From Brachyhypopomus gauderio (Eukaryota; Chordata; Actinopteri; Gymnotiformes; Hypopomidae): a stretch of 64,000 bases of DNA. Location of the stretch: positions 10,085,386 through 10,149,385 of the forward strand of contig NC_135228.1 in NCBI RefSeq assembly GCF_052324685.1. Reading direction: 5' to 3'. Of the stretch, positions 33,198 through 50,394 are shown piece by piece. The position numbers and the translations under genes were made by a program. The notes below the pieces were generated by a model. The model saw only the letters and a list, made by a program, of their open reading frames with translations, did not search any database and was not told the DNA's origin. The stretch's first letter is position 1. Each line of letters opens with the position of its first letter.

Positions 33198-33924
33198 ACT
33201 AACAATGTTCACTAAATGTTCACAGAGAACTTAATACAGATAGAAAACTGTTTGCCAAATTGAAACACTTGGATTGCAAGTGTAAGTACTAAAACATAAT
33301 AGCTGCAATACATTACCCAATCAGTGACATCTTTATTTAGCGTAGACCAGTAATAGCCAGCAATGACCGTTTCTGGTACCCCTGACGCCATTATGGTTTC
33401 CAGTACCAGGGTTATTGTGGCACTCCATCACAACATATCTTTTCTCGTCCTCCGACAGCACGACCAAGCGCATGTAACGCCTGCTCGGGCCTGTGTAGAA
33501 AAGTCTGTTCTCTGTAGAAAAAAATTAAGTAACGAACACATTTCTGTTTAAATAAAAAAAATTTGCGGTTAGAACTATGTATAAAGGTTCATTTGTGGAA
33601 AACAAGTATAGGTAACTTAAACCTGCCTTTAAGCATGAAGCTGGAAGCTGCTAACCGTATTCTTACCCGGTCTCTGCTTCCCACGGTGGAAGCAAACTCA
33701 CCTTTCAGGAAATAATCCTGCAAAACCAAATAGCAAACATATTTAATAACTGATTAGCCTGCACGGATAAATAACTGTATTAACTATTTTACCTGAACGG
33801 CACGATAAAATTCGAATGTTTTCATTGTCGCAGATAACAAAAGACAACCACGACCACCTAGCCAACTACTTTCCAACACTCTCAAAGAAGAGCGTCGTAA
33901 AACGGAAAGGGCGGGATAAATTGT

Positions 33925-33958
33925 ATGACGTACAATTCCGCGCATGCGCAGTCAAAAT
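33925..33958. promoter_or_regulatory. NRF1-like palindrome upstream of the integrase-Ulp1 gene
   Basis: Exact inverted match to 1246-1279, with core CGCGCATGCGCA and an adjacent TGACGTA CRE-like half-site. It lies about 100 bp upstream of the first ATG (33825), a sensible promoter position. Confidence 0.5.
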
Positions 33959-34245
33959 TGGGTTTCCGGTTTGGATTGGGTAGCGACAGAGCGTACTGCG
34001 CTGTAATCTACAAATGAAAATTTGGATAATAAGATTTCAATGACAAGATTATAGCAACTAAAGCAACCTAAACCAGTTTCTTTTCTCCTGCGTGGCTCCC
34101 TCTGATATGCTCACTTTTAAACGTGATACAAATTTTGCTATTTGCACATACTTGAGCAAAATCTATTCACCTTCATTCGATTCAGATATGAGTGCTTAAT
34201 TTGTAAATCAAACAATGCCGGAACGCAAAAAGCGGCATGAGACAA
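33959..34245. other. Intergenic, no feature seen
   Basis: AT-rich sequence without open frames or repeats that I recognise. Confidence 0.5.
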
Positions 34246-34594
34246 GGGCTGTGTTCAAAATAGCCTACTAAATACTACTGCCGTACTGATCGAGCCCCAA
34301 ATCAATATGCCGTATGCAGTATGTGACCAAAATGAAATTTTCCAGTACGTGAAACATACCCGGATGACCTACTACTTCCGCAAAATTTTCCAGTACGCGA
34401 ACAGAGCTATCTTAGTGGTGTACTGCATCCCATCATGCAACGCTACGTTCACGTGACCCCGTAGTATGCTTTGCTTTTGTCGCATACTGGAAACTGTACT
34501 GCATACTACTACGAGGACCAGTATGCAGTATCCAGTATATACTGAGTCCAGTATACAGTATCCAGTATGTAGTAGGCTATTTCGAACAGAGCCC
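34246..34594. mobile_element. Non-autonomous DNA transposon (MITE)
   Basis: The ends are imperfect inverted repeats: GGGCTGTGTTCAAAATAGCC and, inverted, GGGCTCTGTTCGAAATAGCC, each continuing into TACTA. The inside is full of CAGTATGCAGTATCCAGTAT-like units and has no coding frame. The superfamily cannot be assigned because I see no clear target duplication. Confidence 0.65.
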
Positions 34595-34895
34595 AGGGGT
34601 CACTGATGCCAACAATGTCACCGGATCGCACACAAAACGCAACGCTTAGGTGCACAAATGTCAAAATAACAAGCCAATTCGTTTATATAAATTACTTTTA
34701 AATGATTTACGTGTGTTTTATAAGTGTTTTAAGTGCACAATGGTTTCTTATCTTATTAGTTGTTTAGTATATAGCTTGGGACTCAACCACACTCGCACCT
34801 GCCCCAATAACATCTCCACTGCCGCTGCCTTCATGTGCTTCAAGTCTCGGTTGTTTGGGAGTACAGATGCTTTTTTATAAAAAAGGAAAGCAAGT
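34595..34895. other. Intergenic, no feature seen
   Basis: A 76-codon frame at 34650-34880 shows no recognisable domain. Confidence 0.45.
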
Positions 34896-35192
34896 TGTGA
34901 CGGGCGGGGGTGAGCAACAAAAAGGAAGCGATCACGCCAAGTCTCAGGGAAAAAGGATGGTTTAATAGAAAGTGTGCAAACCTAAAACCCGTGCACTATC
35001 TCCAAATTAAGGATATAATGACCAGCGGTCAACTGGTACAAAGACAAGACATATATAGGCAAACAAACGACCCTCAGGTGAGACGGATCACGGGCTCCGC
35101 CCACCTGAGGGACGCACATGACGTCACCAGACAACAACAACAACAGCCGCTGTGGACGGAGGCGGCCGGTAGGGGGCCGCCTCACCGTGACA
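34896..35192 (-). mobile_element. 297-bp solo LTR with AAGT target duplication
   Basis: Third copy of the LTR seen at 8631 and 20466, again 297 bp, TGTGACGGGC...CCGTGACA. AAGT occurs on both sides (34892-34895 and 35193-35196). The clean flanks define the element ends for the family. Confidence 0.8.
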
Positions 35193-35196
35193 AAGT

Positions 35197-35842
35197 TTGA
35201 CTGTCTTTTCGACATACTGATCGCTGTTATTTTGACAAATTGGCGCCTTTGTCTGATATGTGATATCTACGTAACACAAAATATTTCCCATCAACCATTT
35301 CTATTTTGTTTTTGTAAAATGTTTTTTTATAAATTTTTATTAATGACCCACATAAAGTGTAAAACTGATTTGCAATTTATTTGTGTTGTTTTATTATATT
35401 TTTCTGTATAATAATAAAAATGCCCATGACTTTGGACTAGGGCCGTGTGAGGGGTGGGCAGATGCTTTATGGGGGATACGCAGAAAGGCATTGCTAAAAG
35501 GGAGAGCTCTTATGTGATTTAGGAAGCCTGAATGTGGATCTTGTGTTTAAAAAATGTCTTTTATAGAATTATTTGTTCAATTAATTGGTTCAACGCAGAC
35601 AGATTTCTTCATAACTTATAATTAGTAGGCTTGAAATTTATTGAGGCAGACCGTTCTCGGAACGCATCCTTCAAAATGAAAGATTTCTCGGATCCTGTTC
35701 CGGCAGGATCAAATTAAGCCCTGGATATGAGCAGCAGTATGAGGTAACACCCCAAAATATGTAAGTGAGGGGAGGGTAGTTTTGAACATATAATACGTAA
35801 TTTTTATTAAACAGAATGTACATCAGTTGAAGCTCTGGTAGA
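35197..35842. other. Intergenic, no feature seen
   Basis: AT-rich; short frames only. Confidence 0.5.
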
Positions 35843-36844
35843 GTTGTTAGTAGGCTTGTCACGATACTAAGAATTACAACTTCGATACGATACTTAAAAA
35901 AATATTGAAATTCGATACCATTTTCGATACCAAAGTCAGATACGGTGTTAATTTCCGTTTTAAAGCCTTTTTATTTATTTTTTTATAAACAAACAAATGA
36001 ATGTTGCTTTGTGTTTGAAAATGCTTGAAATTGTAACTTCATTTCACAACAAATATCTGTCTGACTGAATAGTTCTTTTGTGTTAATGTCACGTGCGGCT
36101 ACGCCCCCTCTCCTAGCTGTCACTCTGGGTTCCCTCGTGTCTGTGTTCTTGCCCGTTTGTCCCGCCCTGCTCGTTAGTTTTATGAATCCCTCGTTTGTTA
36201 CCACGCCCCTGTGTCATTGTCATCACCTGTCCCTAGTTTAGTTCTGTGTATAAAAGGCCCCTGAGTCTCCCTTGTCCCTTGTCGAGTATTTTGATTCTTC
36301 GTTTCATTGTGTCTGTGTCGATCACTATACCTGACCGTTTTTTGTTCCTGCCTTTTTGATCCTGTGTCTGTACTCGTGTCTCCTGTCTTGGCAATGCCTG
36401 TTTTTGCATGTTATTCGGACTGCCCTCCCGTTATCGACCCGGACTGGTTATCTGACGACGAGTATGGAATGTCCTGCAATAAATCTCGCTCCTCTCAGCG
36501 GTTGTGTCCGTCTCCTCGCTCCGTGGCGCAAGCCACGTTACAGAATACTCGACCAAACAAGGACACAGCGAGAGAGCGAGACTCTGGTAAGTTCAATCGC
36601 TGTAATGAGATGTTGGCTGGTTTAATTCGGTTCGACTCTCCGGTATTACAGCGTGAACGAACCAGAGACAGGAATTCCCCTTGCGCTGTGGGTACAGGGG
36701 AGTCTCGTCGCTGTAAAAACAAGGCGAAATCACTTTCGGTTTCTAGCTTTAGCGACGAGCTCCCTGATAAGCGCTACGTGTCTGCCCGACTCGACACACG
36801 CTACAGGGAGGAGCAACCTGTAGCGCGAGATTCGGGTAGACGGA

Positions 36845-38785
36845 ATGAATGTGCAGACGAGCGTTGGCTTGGCTCTCGGTTGGCTTTCAAAAGCCATTGT
36901 GAGCTCCCGATACCTCCGACGAGGTGGAGTCACAAGGAAAGCCACCGAGAAGCAGTTGTGTCTATGTTCTTCCAGACGCAGACCAGACCGGGGAAGGAAG
37001 AAGACCACGCCCCCGGTTCAGAGCCCCGCCGCCACAGCGTATGACATCGTCGTCCTCCCGGAAGCCGCTCCCCGAAGGCCCCCCAAGAATTTTTTGGGGG
37101 GGAGTACTGGCCACTCAACCCAGGAGTGGCCGGCTCGGACCCCCGAGGACGTCAGTGCGGCGGACACGCCCCCCGGTGACGTCAGTATGGCGGTCACGGC
37201 CCCCGGTGACGTCAGTGCGGCGGACACGCCCCCCGATGACGTCAGTGCGGCGACTCCGCCCCCCGAGGACGTCAGTGCGGCGACTCCGCCCCCCGAGGAC
37301 GTCAGTGCGGCGACTCCGCCCCCCGAGGACGTCAGTGCGGCGGACACGCCCCCCGATGACGTCAGTGCGGCGACTCCGCCCCCCGAGGACGTCAGTGCGG
37401 CGTACACGCTCCCCGATGACGTCAGTGCGGCGGACACGCCCCCCGATGACGTCAGTGCGACGACTCCGCCCCCCGATGACGTCAGTGCGGCGGACACGCC
37501 CCCCGATGACGTCAGTGCGGCGACTCCGCCCCCCGATGACGTCAGTGCGGCGGACACGCCCCCCGATGACGTCAGTGCGGCGACTCCGCCCCCCGATGAC
37601 GTCAGTGCGGCGACTCCGCCCCCCGGTGACGTCAGTGCGGCGACTCCGCCCCCTGGTGACGTCAGTGCGACGACTCCGCCCCCTGGTGACGTCAGTGCGA
37701 CGACTCCGCCCCCTGGTGACGTCAGTGCGGCGACTCCGCCCCCTGGTGACGTCGGCCCTGTGGTTCCGCCCCCCGAGGACGTCGGCCCTGTGGTTCCGCC
37801 CCCCGAGGACGTCGGCCCTGTGGTTCCGCCCCCCGAGGACGTCAGCCCGATGGTGGTTCCGCCCCCCGAGGACGTCAGCCCGATGGTGGTTCCGCCCCCC
37901 GAGGACGTCAGCCCGATGGTGGTTCCGCCCCCCGAGGACGTCTCACCCACGCCGGTTCCTGTCTCCGCGACCCAGGAGGGGTCGTCCTTGCCGGCCCCTG
38001 TTCCCGCTGCCCGCCTGCCGGCCCCTGTTCCCGCTGCCCGCCTGCCGGCCCCTGTTCCCGCTGCCCGCCTGCCGGCCCCTGTTCCCGCTGCCCGCCTGCG
38101 GGCCCCGCCTGTTCCCGCTGCCCGCCTGCGGGCCCCGCCTGTTCCCGCTGCCCGCCAGCGGACCCCGCCTGTTCCTGCTGCCCGCCAGCGGACCCCGCCT
38201 GTTCCCGCTGCCCGCCAGCGGACCCAGCCTGTTGCCCTTGGGACTGTGCTGCCCCCTGTTGGGCATGGACTTGGTGTTCCCCCTGCTCCGCCATGTGCCT
38301 CCTATGTTCCATTGCCCGTGTTCCCCTTGCTCCCTGGTCCCATCCCTGGTTTTGTTTTGGTCCCTGTCCCCGTGGTTGTGTCTGTTCGTGTCCATGTTCC
38401 TGTTCCTGTGTCTGTTTCCTGTGGTGTCATCCCTGTCCCTGTCCCCATGTCTGTTCCCCAAGTTGTCACCCACCTTGTGCCAGTGCCTTTCTCCGTTGTT
38501 CATGGTGTCTTTGCCTCTGTGTTTGCCTCCGCCTTGTCCCCTGGCCCCACTCCCGTGTCTGTCCCCGGTCCTGTACTGTCCAGCCCTGCTCCTTGCCCTG
38601 TCCGGTCTCCATGTGCCCCGTGTACCGCCATGCCCCAGCCCAGCTCCTGGCCCGTCTCTGGTCCCCCTGTCCCTGCCGTGCCCCGGTCTCCGTGCCCTGC
38701 TTTCCCCTGGTCTGTTCCTCCGGTCCGTCCCGTGTCTGCTGTCCCTGTCCCTCGCCGTGTTCCGTGGTTCCCTGTCTTGTCCTAG
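36845..38785 (+). CDS. Repeat-rich ORF of the LTR element (646 codons), function unknown
   Basis: This is the longest plus-strand frame inside the LTR element. About 90 basic residues are followed by ten-residue units (DDVSAADTPP and DDVSAATPPP variants, roughly residues 98-330). Then come PPPEDVSPMV units, nine-residue units (PAPVPAARL) and a Pro/Val-rich tail. There are no enzyme or gag motifs. A second plus frame (36924-38837) and long minus frames are equally open because the repeats are multiples of three and contain no stops, so openness is weak evidence for translation. It may be a gag-like relic or non-coding. Confidence 0.3.
   Translation: MNVQTSVGLALGWLSKAIVSSRYLRRGGVTRKATEKQLCLCSSRRRPDRGRKKTTPPVQSPAATAYDIVVLPEAAPRRPPKNFLGGSTGHSTQEWPARTPEDVSAADTPPGDVSMAVTAPGDVSAADTPPDDVSAATPPPEDVSAATPPPEDVSAATPPPEDVSAADTPPDDVSAATPPPEDVSAAYTLPDDVSAADTPPDDVSATTPPPDDVSAADTPPDDVSAATPPPDDVSAADTPPDDVSAATPPPDDVSAATPPPGDVSAATPPPGDVSATTPPPGDVSATTPPPGDVSAATPPPGDVGPVVPPPEDVGPVVPPPEDVGPVVPPPEDVSPMVVPPPEDVSPMVVPPPEDVSPMVVPPPEDVSPTPVPVSATQEGSSLPAPVPAARLPAPVPAARLPAPVPAARLPAPVPAARLRAPPVPAARLRAPPVPAARQRTPPVPAARQRTPPVPAARQRTQPVALGTVLPPVGHGLGVPPAPPCASYVPLPVFPLLPGPIPGFVLVPVPVVVSVRVHVPVPVSVSCGVIPVPVPMSVPQVVTHLVPVPFSVVHGVFASVFASALSPGPTPVSVPGPVLSSPAPCPVRSPCAPCTAMPQPSSWPVSGPPVPAVPRSPCPAFPWSVPPVRPVSAVPVPRRVPWFPVLS
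37141..37950. repeat. 30-bp tandem array with perfect CRE octamers
   Basis: About 27 units of the type CCCCGATGACGTCAGTGCGG plus 10 bases, with a shift to longer units at the 3' end. Fifteen units contain the palindrome TGACGTCA, the consensus cAMP-response element; the others have GGACGTCA or TGACGTCG. The spacing is fixed at multiples of 30 bp. Confidence 0.9.
37995..38240. repeat. 27-30-bp tandem array
   Basis: Units of GCCCCTGTTCCCGCTGCCCG plus several bases are repeated about nine times in direct continuation of the CRE array. Confidence 0.85.
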
Positions 38786-39319
38786 TCTGGTTCCCTGTCC
38801 TGTCTGCCCTTGCGTGCCCCGGAGTGGCACGCTTTGAGGGGGGGTTCTGTCACGTGCGGCTACGCCCCCTCTCCTAGCTGTCACTCTGGGTTCCCTCGTG
38901 TCTGTGTTCTTGCCCGTTTGTCCCGCCCTGCTCGTTAGTTTTATGAATCCCTCGTTTGTTACCACGCCCCTGTGTCATTGTCATCACCTGTCCCTAGTTT
39001 AGTTCTGTGTATAAAAGGCCCCTGAGTCTCCCTTGTCCCTTGTCGAGTATTTTGATTCTTCGTTTCATTGTGTCTGTGTCGATCACTATACCTGACCGTT
39101 TTTTGTTCCTGCCTTTTTGATCCTGTGTCTGTACTCGTGTCTCCTGTCTTGGCAATGCCTGTTTTTGCATGTTATTCGGACTGCCCTCCCGTTATCGACC
39201 CGGACTGGTTATCTGACGACGAGTATGGAATGTCCTGCAATAAATCTCGCTCCTCTCAGCGGTTGTGTCCGTCTCCTCGTTCCGTGGCGCAAGCCACGTT
39301 ACAGTTAAATACCAGCATC

Positions 39320-40220
39320 TTGTAATTCCAGGATGAAACATGAGAGAACGTGAAGACGTTACGATTGGGCGTTTTGAAAATAAACAACCATTAAATAATG
39401 TGATAAAAAAGCGAATAATTTCGAATAAATGTATAAATATTTAACTTATCCCAACAAACATGCGACGTCAGAAAGACGGTCAGTCCAGACCCATTTTTGC
39501 ATGTCTGGTGGACGTTCAAAACTGGTTCAAAATCTGACAGTGTGACTAGGACCTTAACCTTTTAACTTAACATGAACGTCTATGACGAGTTTTCTATCTG
39601 AACGTCTGACTAGGACCTTTATTGGATGTCAGGACGTGCAAAAACTGCAACTGAACGACAGTAATAGACGTTTAAAAAAGACGTCGCTAAAACTTTCATT
39701 CTGGCTTTTCAGTGAATGTCTTTTGAACGTCTGACAAAGTGTCTTTGCTCGTGCTGGGAAATATTGAAATGGACCTTGAAAGTGACATACAAGTGTTTGA
39801 ATTCCACAAGGTGTATGAACCCTGCAAACATGACTTTGTTCATCGCGCTGAAGCGCGGCGCACGCGAGGTCGTGCACCTCTCGAATTTTGTAACTTCGCG
39901 CACGCCGCGCCTCAGCGCAATGAACAAAGTCATGTTTGCAGGGTTCAATTCAAGCGCTTGTACCAATATTTCCCAGCACGTTAAACTTAATTAAGTTAAA
40001 TATTTATACATATACTCGAAATGATTCGAAATATTGCGCTTTTAATCACATTATTTAATGGTTGTTTATTTTCAAAACGCCCAATCTTAACGTCTTCACG
40101 TTCTCTCGTGTTTCGTCCTGGAATTACAAGAGTTAACGTAATAACAACGTAACGTGCATTTTTCTTAACGTCTTCACGTTCTCTCATGTTTCATCCTGGA
40201 ATTACAAGAGGCTCGTATTT
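39320..40220. repeat. Inverted-repeat segment within the hAT element
   Basis: 39320-39440 is largely the reverse complement of 40010-40130 (the AACGTCTTCACGTTCTCTC and CCTGGAATTACAAGAG motifs). The motif repeats again at 40165-40215. Relatives lie at 10860-10985. It looks like a foldback element nested in the hAT copy. Confidence 0.55.
39817..39946. repeat. Foldback hairpin with ~50-bp arms
   Basis: The arms start GAACCCTGCAAACATGACTT and its inverse AAGTCATGTTTGCAGGGTTC; a few mismatches and a ~28-base loop lie between. Open frames run on both strands because the arms mirror each other. One arm is also found at 10663-10749. Confidence 0.75.
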
Positions 40221-40815
40221 GTTAATGTAATACAAGAAAAATGTCCAGTCAGACAGATATTTGTTGTGAAACGAAGTAGTTACAATTTCAACATTTTCAA
40301 GTACTTTAGCCTAAATTGCAGCACTTTTCAAACCTGAAACACAAAGCAGCATTAAAATTCGTCAGGTAAGTGTTCATTCCCCTGTTTTGAGGGGTGTTTC
40401 TTTTATACTACCACATATAGTTTCGGACAACACTGCAAAGCGGAAAGTATAAAGCCTCCACCGCTCGCGGAGGTTTGCGCGAGGTGCGCGTGGAGTCGAG
40501 CGCTATGGTCACTCAACCAGGCTTTAGCGCCCTTCGTTGAAATGTTCCAAAAGCACCGCTTGCAAACGGGCTTGTTCATATCCTTCGGTTTTCCATCTGT
40601 ATCTGCTTCGAATCCAACAGCACTGCGTTTGCGTTAGCTGCCATATTAACATTACAAACTGTCCTGTGCATTACGGCAGCTTGGGTGGGTCAAACGAAAG
40701 CGCATTTTATGTAAAAAGAATCGATACTTAAGGGAAACGAGTATTGTACCGTTTCAGAATGTTCAGTATCGATACGTATCGATATATCGATTTTTTTGAC
40801 AACACTAGTTGTTAG

Positions 40816-41627
40816 TATCGCTGATTTTTTGGCCAATAGAAGTCTGTAGGTCCTTGAAGAACAATACAGTGTACACATACACAAAAGGAAAATATGGCAT
40901 AAGACTAAAATTAAATTACTTTAAAATTGATGTGGAAAACACACACGCACACACACACACACACACACACTTAATTTGCATTACCAAAAAAAGACCAAAT
41001 TCAAATATCCTTCAGAATTGTTCATCCTATATTACTGTGGAACACAGATTTTATTTATTTTTACTTTACATAAACATATATACATACATATAAATACAAA
41101 GTATATAATTGTATAGGTAGTCAAAATTGCAATTCAATACAAAAGTAGTTTTGACTATATTTTTTACAGTACTCTGCAGTTACTCCCTGGAGTATACCAT
41201 TATATTAATTATGTTTAGATTAGACTCTGTGAGGATAGAACAATATAATATTGGTTTATGTAAAATACATTTATATTCAACAGTTAATTGTATAAAGATA
41301 AATAGAAAAGCTTTTAAAAATATGATTCTAGCCCTTATAGGATCAAGTGAATATAAGGATATCCTTCATGAAGTCTATGAAACCCAAAACTATCACTGTC
41401 ACTGCCATATCTTTATGGTACTTGTGGCACCCTGCATTGCATGTTGCAGTGATACAGATAAACTGCATGCACGTAGCTCTCTGTCATAATGTATAACCAG
41501 TTAGGCCATGCTGGTGCATTACATAAAATCCATCATGAGTGCAATGTGCATTTGGCATCTGCTTCTTAACTTAAAGCAAGCAGACTGATGTTGATGTCAT
41601 TTGTTCTGCTGGCTGGAGATCATTTTC
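40816..41627 (-). other. Likely 3' flank/UTR of slc13a5; (CA)n at 40941-40971
   Basis: This stretch follows the slc13a5 stop codon on the minus strand. It has A/T-rich DNA with AATAAA-like signals on the minus strand near 41050 and a short CA microsatellite. A 120-codon plus frame (41127-41489) shows no domain and I do not call it. Confidence 0.4.
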
Positions 41628-49021
<7,394 letters not shown>

Positions 49022-50394
49022 TTTTTTCTTTGATGGTATGACTCACGCTACTAGAAAAAACGCGCGTATTCGGCGCTGAAACCTCTGAAATGGTGCGCGA
49101 ATGAGGAGCAACGCTATCCAATGGGGTTTCTCGCACCTTGCGCAGTCACCGTTTTCACAGACCCTCTCACCTTCAGTCCTTCTTAATCACTCATTCACGC
49201 CCCTATGCGCACAGCACACACACACACGCACGCAGAATCACCTCGCGCACAAACAGAGTGACCAGTCACTCTTCAGAAAGTATTTGTTAACCTCTGTACT
49301 CAATAATGTCTTTTAGTTGCATTGCCCAAGAGTTTCAAGGGCACATCAACCATGTCTCGTAGGAAAATGGCAAGACACTGTCCGCCATGGCCTATTATTT
49401 TATACGCCTACGAACAGTAACATTATCTAAACTGTATAGCTCGAATTTAATAAGTAAAAACTAAAGCACTTAAGAAAACTGGATCTAGATTTACACTGCA
49501 AGTGAACGGCTGTGCTTCGCTATATTGTAACACAGCCTACCTGCCGAACATGCGTTTCCAAATACTTGAAATACATTTTCAAAACTCTAAACACAGCAAC
49601 ACATTTACCTCATACAAATAGTTAATAGCCAAATAGTTAATATCCTGTTCAAAAGTGCATTTTCTGCATTTCACAATGCAAACAGTTTTCTCTTTACACC
49701 AACTTTGTTAAAACACAGCAAACATGGTTCAGTATCCAATCATTCTTTCAAACACTAGCACAGATTCTCTATTCGAGATGAACATAGTCAATCACTGCAC
49801 AACCACTGTCAAAAAATGAACATTTTATGGCAATACAGAAACAATAAAACATGTAATATTCTACTCTCTCCCAGCAAACAACAGACATTTTACAGTAACA
49901 TCTTTTGTTTTCTTAGTCAGTTCATTTTTACTGTAATCTGCTTAATTTGGACTTTTTTTCAAATGTGTGCATTTTTGGCAACATATTGTCTACACAATGA
50001 GTGATATTTGCTGTTAGGTGCTATATGGAATGTAGATAAGACAAAAAAGGAGTTAGTAACAGTTTTGCAGTAAAGGGTATATTTTACTGTATTATTATTA
50101 CTGTAAATTGTGGCCTAACCCAAAAATAATTACCATAATTGTAAACATAATTAGCCATAGTCCCATATGTGTAAAAATACACATATACAAAAAAGGCCAC
50201 ACAAGGGGGAAAAAACAGGATACAAATTGAACAGTCTTGTTACGTGTAATGTAACAATGTCTTCAGCAGTTGGCCACATATTTTCATCCACATCACATCT
50301 GATGTTGGCCCTTGCCATGCACCTGGGGTAGAAAAGCTTGGTAAGCCTTTTTCACCCCTGGCAGTCTTCTGCTGAAATGTCTCTGGATCTCCCC
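49022..50394. other. Upstream of slc13a5; no gene seen
   Basis: The first ~200 bp are the probable promoter/5' UTR of slc13a5 (minus strand); no TATA box is evident. From about 49400 the DNA is AT-rich. The 49900-50400 part has the look of a dispersed element (TTACTGTAAA-type motifs), but I cannot define its ends. Confidence 0.4.

Larger units (their letters stand above)
28909..33825 (-). pseudogene. Integrase-Ulp1 protease fusion gene (KRBA2/GIN-like), multi-exon, with frameshifts
   Basis: At least a dozen minus-strand exons with GT-AG borders follow each other. 33793-33825 starts MKTFEFYRAVQ and 33623-33717 carries DYFLKGEFAS. 33317-33511 contains RLVVLSEDEKRYVV. 32478-32549 (VKCCHRCQMNDP) holds the Cys end of an HHCC finger. 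32171-32404, 31980-32058 and 31790-31906 form a retroviral-type integrase core with acids in MTDLYTKW, ITDQGKEFVN and DERTNQN. 31480-31638 (SPYFLMFHRHPRLPEV) and about 31150-31405 (HQGPYTVLDV) form the C-terminal part. Blocks near 30845-30964, 30645-30762 and 30128-30260 (ADHYLLCV), 29952-30030 (FFLDSLRPNG), 29380-29440 and 29202-29252 (PRQTGPDSCGIFM) give the His, Asp, Gln/Cys triad of a Ulp1/SENP cysteine protease. 28909-28950 ends in TAG. Frameshifts are apparent near 33375, 32030 and 31395. The gene belongs with transposon-derived integrases; whether it is domesticated or a dead transposon is open. Confidence 0.6.
36087..39303 (+). mobile_element. Non-autonomous LTR retrotransposon (3.2 kb)
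   Basis: Two 456-bp LTRs (36087-36542 and 38848-39303) begin TGTCACGTGCGG and end CACGTTACA. GTTAA is duplicated on both sides (36082-36086 and 39304-39308). A G-rich tract (GAGGGGGGG) precedes the 3' LTR. The LTRs differ at very few positions. The 2.3 kb interior has no protease, reverse transcriptase or integrase; it is mainly tandem GC-rich repeats. It must rely on another element's enzymes. The primer-binding site is not obvious. Confidence 0.9.
35851..40807. mobile_element. hAT element (TSD GTTGTTAG) enlarged by nested insertions
   Basis: The termini TAGGCTTGTCACGATAC and, inverted at the right end, TAGTGTTGTCAAAAAAATC are flanked by the 8-bp duplication GTTGTTAG (35843-35850 and 40808-40815), the hAT hallmark. 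Subterminal ATCGATAC-type motifs occur at both ends. Removing the LTR element at 36087-39303 leaves about 1.7 kb with no transposase, so this is a non-autonomous copy. It also contains inverted-repeat and hairpin sequence at 39320-40220. Confidence 0.85.

Noticed and set aside
33793-33825. First exon of txndc17, the usual med31 neighbour
   Set aside because: The peptide MKTFEFYRAVQ and the following DYFLKGEF lead into an integrase-type protein; no thioredoxin motif (WCPDC) is present.
37141-37950. CRISPR-like array
   Set aside because: Contiguous tandem units without spacers in a eukaryotic retroelement; not a repeat-spacer array.
37943-38965. 340-codon minus frame rich in Gly/Arg/Asp
   Set aside because: Antisense of the LTR element repeats and LTR, open because the repeats lack stops.
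41127-41489. 120-codon plus frame downstream of slc13a5
   Set aside because: No recognisable domain, AT-rich, lies in the probable 3' flank of the minus-strand gene.
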